From positions 1 to 11,423 of the forward strand of contig JAEDJS010000058.1 of the NCBI GenBank assembly GCA_016296205.1: a DNA stretch of 11,423 bases, given 5' to 3'. Shown here one piece after another: positions 6,225 to 11,423 of this stretch. Below the pieces are notes generated by a model, which saw only the letters and a program-made list of their open reading frames with translations, did not search any database and was not told where the DNA came from. The first letter of the stretch is position 1. Every line of letters begins with the position of its first letter. The DNA comes from Treponema sp. Its GTDB lineage: Bacteria; Spirochaetota; Spirochaetia; Treponematales; Treponemataceae. Position numbers and translations under genes: made by a program.

Positions 6225-7406
6225 ATGGAAAGTTACAGCATTTTATTAGAGCTTGCCATTTTGCTTATTACTGCAAAATTTTTTGGTGTTACAGCAAAAA
6301 AGTTAGGCGCTCCTCAGGTTGCTGGCGAAATTGTTGCCGGTCTTTTAATTGGTCCTTCATGCCTAAAACTCGTTAAGTCTGATCAATTTGTTTCATATAT
6401 GGCAGAGATTGGTGTTATCCTCATAATGTTTTCTGCAGGGCTTGGAACAAATCTCAAATCACTTAAAAAAAGCGGTATTAAAGCCACATTGATTGCCTGC
6501 GCTGGAGTTTTTATCCCATTAGTCCTTGGAGCAATTATGAGTTTCTGCTTCTGGGGATTTGATGGCTGGGGAACTCCCAATTTCTATAAATGCCTTTTCA
6601 TTGGTACAATTTTAACTGCCACAAGCGTAAGTATCACAGTTGCAACATTGCAGGAGCTTGGAAAAATTAAAACTGATGTTGGCCAGACTATTGTTAGTGC
6701 TGCAATAATCGATGACATTATTGGTATCGTAGTTCTTACAATTGTCCTGGGAGTTTCTACTGGAACCGGCGGCTACCTGATTACTATTGCCAAGACAGCA
6801 GGTTTCTTTATTTTTGCAATTGTTGTTGGTTACATTACTTACATACTTTTCAGATGGTACGACAAACGACATCCTCAAACTCATCGAATTTCTATTTATG
6901 GCGTTGGCGTGGCTTGTATCTTTGCTTACATTGCAGAAAAATTCTTTGGAATTGCAGACATTACTGGTGCTTATGTTGCAGGTGTTGTTCTTTGTTCACT
7001 TAACGATGCCGACTACATTAACCGAAAAGTTGATACAAACAGTTACATGATTTTTAGCCCTATTTTCTTTGCATCCATCGGGTTAAAAACTACTATAAGC
7101 GGAATGAATTTTGAATTGTTGTGGTTCAGCATTGCATTTGTTGCTGTTGGTCTTCTTAGCAAAATTATTGGATGCTCCCTTACATCACGAGTTTTGGGAT
7201 TTAATAACCGTGAATGTCTCGAAATCGGTGTTGGCATGATGACCCGTGGCGAAGTTGCCCTTATTGTTGCGCAAAAAGGTCTTGCCGTTGGAATGATTGA
7301 TCCAAAATATTTTACAAGCGTTATCCTCCTGATTATTATCAGCAGTATGTTAGTTCCAATTTTTTTAAAAAAACTTTTCACTGGCGGTAAAAAAGCAGAT
7401 GAGTAA
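6225..7406 (+). CDS. Cation/proton antiporter, CPA2 family
   Basis: This 393-residue inner-membrane protein probably exchanges Na+ or K+ for protons in pH and salt homeostasis. It has about 12 hydrophobic segments throughout and belongs to the Na_H_Exchanger family. GAPQVAGEIVAGLLIGPS (29-46) is the typical early motif. TATS (131-134) lies in the unwound-helix motif, and the IIDDIIG motif places the two transport aspartates at D163 and D164, as in electrogenic NapA/KefB-type members. The protein ends shortly after the last helix (KKADE), so there is no RCK/TrkA-N regulatory domain as in KefB/KefC. Ion specificity cannot be told. ATG 6225 is required to keep the first helix, yet it has no Shine-Dalgarno sequence and lies almost at the transcription start, so it is probably leaderless. 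Its end overlaps the next gene by 8 bases. Confidence 0.92.
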   Translation: MESYSILLELAILLITAKFFGVTAKKLGAPQVAGEIVAGLLIGPSCLKLVKSDQFVSYMAEIGVILIMFSAGLGTNLKSLKKSGIKATLIACAGVFIPLVLGAIMSFCFWGFDGWGTPNFYKCLFIGTILTATSVSITVATLQELGKIKTDVGQTIVSAAIIDDIIGIVVLTIVLGVSTGTGGYLITIAKTAGFFIFAIVVGYITYILFRWYDKRHPQTHRISIYGVGVACIFAYIAEKFFGIADITGAYVAGVVLCSLNDADYINRKVDTNSYMIFSPIFFASIGLKTTISGMNFELLWFSIAFVAVGLLSKIIGCSLTSRVLGFNNRECLEIGVGMMTRGEVALIVAQKGLAVGMIDPKYFTSVILLIIISSMLVPIFLKKLFTGGKKADE

Positions 7407-8139
7407 TTTATGCTACAAATGTTTCCGTAAAAAAGACAACTGTTACTGCCAGTACGCAAAAGATGTTGACTGCGGAATTAAATTTGTATTTTTAATGCAC
7501 CCAAAGGAATTCAAATACCAGAAAACAGGTACTGGTCGGCTGGCTCACATCTGTCTTCCGGAAAGTGAGATTATTATGGGAATTGATTTTACTCAAAACC
7601 AGAGAGTTACAGAACTTTTGGCCGACCCATCATATTATCCAGTACTTCTTTACCCTGCCGAAATTCCCGTTACTGCAAAATCTCCTGAATTAAAAGAAAA
7701 ACTTTCCACCGGTAAAAAGCTGCTGGTTTTTGTAATTGATTCCACATGGGCCTGTTCAAATAAAATGATTCGGTTAAGTCCAAATATTGCAAATCTTCCA
7801 CACATTTCTTTTTTTGGTAATTACAAAAGTGTTTTTACTTTTAAAAGAGAACCAAAGGAATACTGCGTTTCTACAATCGAAAGCTGCTATTATCTTATAA
7901 AAGAAATGCAGACTTCCGGAATTGCTGATCCCCAGATTGATCCGGAACCATTAATGAACGTTTTCAAAAAAATGATAGTGTTCCAGATAGAGATGGAAAA
8001 CCTGCGGATTCAAGGGAAACTTCCAAATATTCATCCAAAAGATTCCCTTCCAAGAAAAACCCGCAAAGTTCCCACATTTGAAGTTGGGGGACTTGTAGAA
8101 AAAAGCCAGATTATTTCCAAATCCTCGGACCTGCAGTAA
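7399..8139 (+). CDS. DTW-domain protein, tRNA-uridine acp transferase (TapT-like)
   Basis: This 246-residue protein probably uses S-adenosylmethionine to add the 3-amino-3-carboxypropyl group to a tRNA uridine (acp3U, as at position 47 by E. coli TapT/YfiP). The family is recognisable by N-terminal metal-type cysteines C5, C8, C15 and C17, TGTGRLAHICLP, a conserved-looking YP (LLYPAE) and the DSTW motif at 114-117 (the DTW signature with S inserted, as is common). The C-terminal 40 residues are basic and low in conservation-like features. ATG 7399 lies 8 bases inside the antiporter gene and is preceded only by a weak GGCGGT (7383-7388), so translation probably depends on coupling to the antiporter. 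The exact position modified in tRNA is not predictable. The gene converges with the lipoprotein gene 13 bases away. Confidence 0.88.
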   Translation: MSNLCYKCFRKKDNCYCQYAKDVDCGIKFVFLMHPKEFKYQKTGTGRLAHICLPESEIIMGIDFTQNQRVTELLADPSYYPVLLYPAEIPVTAKSPELKEKLSTGKKLLVFVIDSTWACSNKMIRLSPNIANLPHISFFGNYKSVFTFKREPKEYCVSTIESCYYLIKEMQTSGIADPQIDPEPLMNVFKKMIVFQIEMENLRIQGKLPNIHPKDSLPRKTRKVPTFEVGGLVEKSQIISKSSDLQ

Positions 8140-8152
8140 TTATTCCGGCTAT

Positions 8153-9304
8153 TTACATAATTTTTTTTACATATTTGTTTTTAGAATTTTCAAATCCCGG
8201 AGTATCCCCAGGTACTTTGGAAGCTCCTGATCCAACTGAAGCTGTAACAATAAAATCACTGGCTCTTGAAACCTGTTTGCCTTCTTTAGGAATTTCCAGT
8301 GTATTCTGTCTGCTAATAGTTCTTGTTACAGAACTAGATGTTATATAATCGCTATTAAATGCACTTCCCACTGAGCAACTTGGCAACCCATCACTATCAA
8401 CCCAGACTCCACTTAATTGAACTTCATCTGCAAGAGTTGTAAAACCTTCTTTCCAATCCTGTAAATCAGAAACCGCCATTACAAACGCATCTGCAACACT
8501 TCCATTCATTGCATTTCTTAAAACAAGAATATCCGAATTTCCAATTCTTGAAGTAATTCCATCAATAACCCACAAATCAATTGCTGTATCACAACTGTCT
8601 GTTGCAGTAGACAATGTCAGGTCACCGAAAATTTCATCTCTACAAGTTTCAAGGGGTTCAAGCATTCTTAAATGAAGAACAATATAATCTCCGGCCTTTA
8701 CTTCAACAGGAGGGAATTCATACTTAGGGAATTTATCATCACTTGCATTCTGGAATTCCAATCCACTTAAATTTCCGTCGGTTACAGCATAAAATTCAAC
8801 AAATTCAAATTTGTATTTATAATCAGTACCAGATAATGTGCGCTGGTAAGAATTTCTTATTTCATTAATAACGATTTTAGGAACTCTTCCATTATAAGCC
8901 TTGAACCTGAGTGCAAATTTTAAACTGTTACCATGCTTGTCTGCAGCAACTCCTTTGAAAATATAATTTCTGTCTACAATCATCTGATTCTTGAAGGTAA
9001 CAACAATTTCCTTTGTACCGTTTCCTTCCAGACCTTCAATATCAAATAGACCATACATTAATTCTTCTACTCTATAATCATCAATTTCTACAGGCTCAGA
9101 AAATTCAACTTTAACCTGATTTTCATTCAAAAGATAATGATTCACAATTTCCGGACTTTCTTCATCTGTTTCTTCAATGACAATTTCTCCTGAATCCATA
9201 TTACAACTCAATGGCGTTATCATAAACAATACCGCAATAGCCAGACCAATTGCAGGAATAAAAGACCTTGCCATAAATTTAAACAACTTGATTTCCTTTT
9301 TCAT
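8153..9304 (-). CDS. Lipoprotein with Ig-like and lamin-tail-like domains
   Basis: This 383-residue protein is probably a lipid-anchored envelope or surface protein. The first 33 residues are basic, then hydrophobic. C34 in ITPLSC is the likely lipidated cysteine; P at -3 departs from the classic lipobox, but spirochaete lipoboxes are loose. Residues about 48-136 (SPEIVNHYLLNENQVKVEF, then SEPVEI) resemble a bacterial SbsA-type Ig-like domain. Residues about 142-280 (KIVINEIRNSY, FEFVEFYA, NLSGLEFQN, VKAGDYIVLH) match the lamin-tail domain pattern, and the C-terminal GDTPGFEN (367-373) is the usual closing TPG-N motif of such proteins. No catalytic motif is seen, so the role is unknown and probably structural or binding. 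The start at 9304 is supported by AGGAG (9315-9311) six bases upstream, directly after a hairpin. Confidence 0.75.
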   Translation of the reverse strand: MKKEIKLFKFMARSFIPAIGLAIAVLFMITPLSCNMDSGEIVIEETDEESPEIVNHYLLNENQVKVEFSEPVEIDDYRVEELMYGLFDIEGLEGNGTKEIVVTFKNQMIVDRNYIFKGVAADKHGNSLKFALRFKAYNGRVPKIVINEIRNSYQRTLSGTDYKYKFEFVEFYAVTDGNLSGLEFQNASDDKFPKYEFPPVEVKAGDYIVLHLRMLEPLETCRDEIFGDLTLSTATDSCDTAIDLWVIDGITSRIGNSDILVLRNAMNGSVADAFVMAVSDLQDWKEGFTTLADEVQLSGVWVDSDGLPSCSVGSAFNSDYITSSSVTRTISRQNTLEIPKEGKQVSRASDFIVTASVGSGASKVPGDTPGFENSKNKYVKKIM

Positions 9305-9317
9305 ATTATTCTCCTAT

Positions 9318-9359
9318 AAAAAGTCAAGAAGATTGTTTCAACAATCGATTGACTTTTTT
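9318..9359 (-). promoter_or_regulatory. Leader hairpin beside lipoprotein ribosome-binding site
   Basis: The outer stem AAAAAGTCAA (9318-9327) pairs with TTGACTTTTT (9349-9358) for 10 pairs. The inner stem GATTGT (9331-9336) pairs with ACAATC (9341-9346) around a TTCA loop. GAA and GA form a small internal loop. Because the outer arms are A5 and T5, either strand gives a hairpin followed by T residues. On the minus strand the hairpin ends 2 bases before the AGGAG of the lipoprotein gene, so it could be an attenuator, a translation-control structure or a terminator of upstream leftward transcription. No gene reads into it from the left on the plus strand. Confidence 0.5.
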
Positions 9360-9400
9360 ACGCTGTTCCGTAATGTAATGAGGAATAGCAGTTTAATAAT

Positions 9401-9419
9401 AAGTTTGCAACGCAAACTT
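9401..9419. repeat. Short perfect inverted repeat
   Basis: AAGTTTGC (9401-9408) and GCAAACTT (9412-9419) are perfectly complementary around a 3-base AAC loop. It sits between two larger hairpins in the lipoprotein/thrS intergenic region. It could be part of a folded leader on the minus strand or an operator. No T tract follows on either strand. Confidence 0.5.
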
Positions 9420-9423
9420 TAGA

Positions 9424-9473
9424 TAAGATAAAGCTGCGCTATTTTAGCAGTTTTATCTTACACTCCTTTTTTT
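9424..9473 (+). terminator. Long hairpin plus T tract, possible terminator or small RNA end
   Basis: TAAGATAAAGCTGC (9424-9437) pairs with GCAGTTTTATCTTA (9447-9460) in a 14-pair stem with one G-U pair and a 9-base loop. CACTCC and seven T (9467-9473) follow. The stem is long, but the T tract begins 6 bases after it, which is not ideal for a terminator. Its orientation points toward thrS, and no plus-strand gene precedes it, so if functional it would end a short unannotated RNA. On the minus strand it could be the first hairpin of the lipoprotein leader. Confidence 0.35.
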
Positions 9474-9664
9474 ATTGAATTTTGTCCCAAGTTACATTTA
9501 ATTATTGATTAAAATTTTAATTTTTAACCCAAAACAAATTAATTTTTTTAACACCGTTTTTAAATTTATGCACCTTTAGTTAATAATCAACTTTTCACAT
9601 ATTGAAGAAATAAGCAAAAAAGTTTATTCTATATGGAATAATTTTTATACAAAAGGTAAGAAAA
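9474..9664. other. Very AT-rich thrS upstream region
   Basis: This stretch is dominated by A and T runs and contains a perfect 14-base palindrome ATTAAAATTTTAAT (9508-9521). No open reading frame, T-box motif or other structured leader was seen. A modest promoter may be TTGAAG (9602-9607), 17 bases, TATTCT (9625-9630); an alternative is TGGAATAAT (9634-9642), resembling an extended -10. The A/T tracts may act as an UP-type element or a curved region; that is inference. Confidence 0.4.
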
Positions 9665-11422
9665 ATGGCATTAGATGAACATCTTCAGACAATTAGACAC
9701 AGCTGTGCCCACGTAATGGCTCAGGCTGTACTCAAGCTTTTCCCTGGAACAAAAATTGCAATCGGACCTGCAATCGACAACGGTTTTTATTACGATTTTG
9801 AATTTACAGGCGACAAGAAAATTTCTGAAGCTGACTTTGCAGACGTAGAAAAAGAAATGCGCAAGATTCTTGCAGGCAACCATGATTTTATCCGCAAAGA
9901 AGTTTCAAAAGCAGAAGCATTGGAAATTTTCAAAGACCAGAGTTATAAAGTTGAACTCATCAACGAACTTCCAGACAACGAAACTATCACCACATACACT
10001 CAGGACACTTTCACTGATTTGTGCCGCGGACCACATGTTGCAAATACAAAAGAAATCAACCAGCAGAGTTTTAAGTTGATGAAAATTGCCGGTGCTTACT
10101 GGAAAGGTGACATCAACCGCACAATGCTTACTCGTGTTTATGCAGTTTGTTTTGCAAAACCAAATGACCTTAAAGATTACCTTACAATGCTGGAAGAAGC
10201 AGATAAGCGTGACCACAGAAAAATCGGTACTCAGCTTGATTTGTTCCACATTGATGATGAAGACCCGGGACAGATTTTCTGGCATCCAAACGGATGGAGC
10301 ATGTACGTTACTTTGCAGGACTACATGAGACAGAAAGTTCTAGCAGACGGTTACATGGAAGTTAATACTCCAACAGTTATGCCACGCACACTTTGGGAAC
10401 GTTCAGGACACTGGGGGCACTACCAGAAAAATATGTTCGTTACAGAAAGCGAAAAACGTCTTTTTGCTATTAAACCAATGAACTGTCCTGGTGCTCTTGA
10501 AATCTTTAACACACGTACTCGTTCATACAAAGACCTTCCAATGCGTCTTGCAGAATTTGGCCACTGTGCCCGCAACGAACCTAGTGGATCTTTACACGGA
10601 ATTATGCGGGTTCGTGGATTCGTTCAGGATGACGCCCATATTATCTGTACAGAAGAACAGATTGGTGCAGAAGTTACAAAATTCTGTGCACTCCTTAAAG
10701 ATGTTTACAAAGACTTTGGATTCGACAAAAACCTTCTTGTAAAATTCAGTACTCGTCCAGAAGATCACGTTGGCAGCGAAGAAGACTGGGACAGAGCAGA
10801 AGCAGCTTTGGCAGACGCATGTCACAACGCAGGTTTGGAATATGAAATCCAGCCAGGTGAAGGTGCATTCTATGGTCCAAAACTTGAATTTACACTTATT
10901 GATGCTTTGGGACGCCAGTGGCAGTGCGGTACAATCCAGGCCGACTTCCAGCTTCCAAGTGCAGAAAGATTGAATGCCCAGTACATCGGAAAAGATAACG
11001 AAAAACACCATCCAGTTATGCTTCACCGTGCAGTTCTTGGTTCTCTTGAACGTTTTATGGGAATTCTTATTGAAAACTACGCAGGAGCAATGCCAGCATG
11101 GTTGCACTTTGAACAGGCAGCAGTTGTTCCAGTTAGCCCGGACTTTAATGATTATGCAGAAAAAGTTGCAGACGAACTTAAATCAGTTGGAATCCGCGTA
11201 AAAGCATATACAGACGATGACAACATGAAGAGCAAAATCAAATACATTTCCAGCGAACACAGAACTCCATACATTCTTGTTGTTGGCGAAAAGGAAAAAT
11301 CAGAAAATGCAGTTTGTGTTCGTTTCCGCTACTCAAGTGGTCTCCCACAGAAAACAATGAGCCTTGCAGAATTCAAAGAATACATCTTAGACAAAGTTAA
11401 CAGTCACTTTAACGGAATCTAA
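9665..11422 (+). CDS. thrS: Threonyl-tRNA synthetase, TGS-less
   Basis: This 585-residue cytoplasmic class II enzyme charges tRNA-Thr with threonine and hydrolyses mischarged Ser-tRNA-Thr. The editing domain starts at once: HxxxH at H12 and H16, and DLCRGPH with C120 and H124. The catalytic core has motif 1 around NTPTVMPRTLWERSGHW, motif 2 with R303 in CARNEPSG, and motif 3 at RAVLGSLERFMG. The zinc ligands are C274, H325 and H454. These match E. coli C334, H385 and H511 shifted by about 60, because the N-terminal TGS domain is absent; E. coli ThrRS has 642 residues. The anticodon-binding domain occupies about 485-585 and is complete. The start ATG has AAGG (9653-9656) 8 bases upstream, and the sequence before it encodes no TGS domain. 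The stop ends one base before the window edge. Confidence 0.98.
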   Translation: MALDEHLQTIRHSCAHVMAQAVLKLFPGTKIAIGPAIDNGFYYDFEFTGDKKISEADFADVEKEMRKILAGNHDFIRKEVSKAEALEIFKDQSYKVELINELPDNETITTYTQDTFTDLCRGPHVANTKEINQQSFKLMKIAGAYWKGDINRTMLTRVYAVCFAKPNDLKDYLTMLEEADKRDHRKIGTQLDLFHIDDEDPGQIFWHPNGWSMYVTLQDYMRQKVLADGYMEVNTPTVMPRTLWERSGHWGHYQKNMFVTESEKRLFAIKPMNCPGALEIFNTRTRSYKDLPMRLAEFGHCARNEPSGSLHGIMRVRGFVQDDAHIICTEEQIGAEVTKFCALLKDVYKDFGFDKNLLVKFSTRPEDHVGSEEDWDRAEAALADACHNAGLEYEIQPGEGAFYGPKLEFTLIDALGRQWQCGTIQADFQLPSAERLNAQYIGKDNEKHHPVMLHRAVLGSLERFMGILIENYAGAMPAWLHFEQAAVVPVSPDFNDYAEKVADELKSVGIRVKAYTDDDNMKSKIKYISSEHRTPYILVVGEKEKSENAVCVRFRYSSGLPQKTMSLAEFKEYILDKVNSHFNGI

Positions 11423-11423
11423 T

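Noticed and set aside
8105..8151. Possible minus-strand terminator for the lipoprotein gene inside the end of the DTW gene
   Set aside because: AGCC and GGCT arms with a T run can be drawn, but the 13-position stem has three mismatches and a loop of about 20 bases, too weak to call.
9474..9664. T-box leader for thrS
   Set aside because: No T-box core motif, specifier stem or antiterminator pairing was seen. The region is simple AT-rich sequence.
10592..11107. Antisense reading frame of 171 codons inside thrS
   Set aside because: It is Cys/Phe-rich shadow of the biased codon use in thrS. The plus-strand gene is certain, and no start signals support the antisense frame.

Overview
The window looks like chromosomal DNA of a spirochaete, most likely a host-associated Treponema. 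This is inferred from AT-rich base composition, a FlcA-type periplasmic flagellar collar protein (a spirochaete-specific motility factor), and a threonyl-tRNA synthetase without the N-terminal TGS domain, as I recall for other spirochaetes. No tRNA, rRNA, CRISPR array, transposase or prophage gene was found. The species cannot be named from the sequence alone.

Layout, left to right. Bases 1-141 are an array of short palindromic REP-like units in mixed orientation. Bases 203-277 are a small G-rich structured island ending in a good intrinsic terminator. The first gene (361-3810) is a long flcA-like gene: an acidic low-complexity N-terminal region, one membrane segment, and a TPR-rich C-terminal region. 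Its stop codon overlaps the start (TAATG) of a DGK1/SEC59/VTE5-type lipid or polyprenol kinase. Convergent with that pair, with only 7 bases between, is an unrecognised multi-pass membrane protein on the minus strand. It shares a compact divergent promoter region with a plus-strand secreted protein (probably DUF2259), which ends at a clear terminator. A CPA2-type cation/proton antiporter follows, apparently with almost no 5' leader, and overlaps by 8 bases a DTW-domain (tRNA acp3U synthase type) gene. Convergent with that gene, a minus-strand lipoprotein carries an Ig-like domain and a lamin-tail-like domain. A 360-base intergenic region with three hairpins and a very AT-rich stretch separates it from thrS, which runs to the end of the window.

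The genes are mostly housekeeping or envelope functions: flagellar motor assembly, lipid phosphorylation, ion homeostasis, tRNA modification, tRNA charging and surface lipoproteins. I see no multi-gene defence or biosynthetic system. The most unusual signals are non-coding: the REP-like units with compensatory base changes, the nested competing hairpins at 203-277, the nearly superimposed divergent -10 boxes at 5322-5328, the apparently leaderless antiporter gene, and the hairpin directly against the lipoprotein ribosome-binding site. The most unusual coding signal is the acidic Phe/Gly-rich N-terminal region of FlcA.
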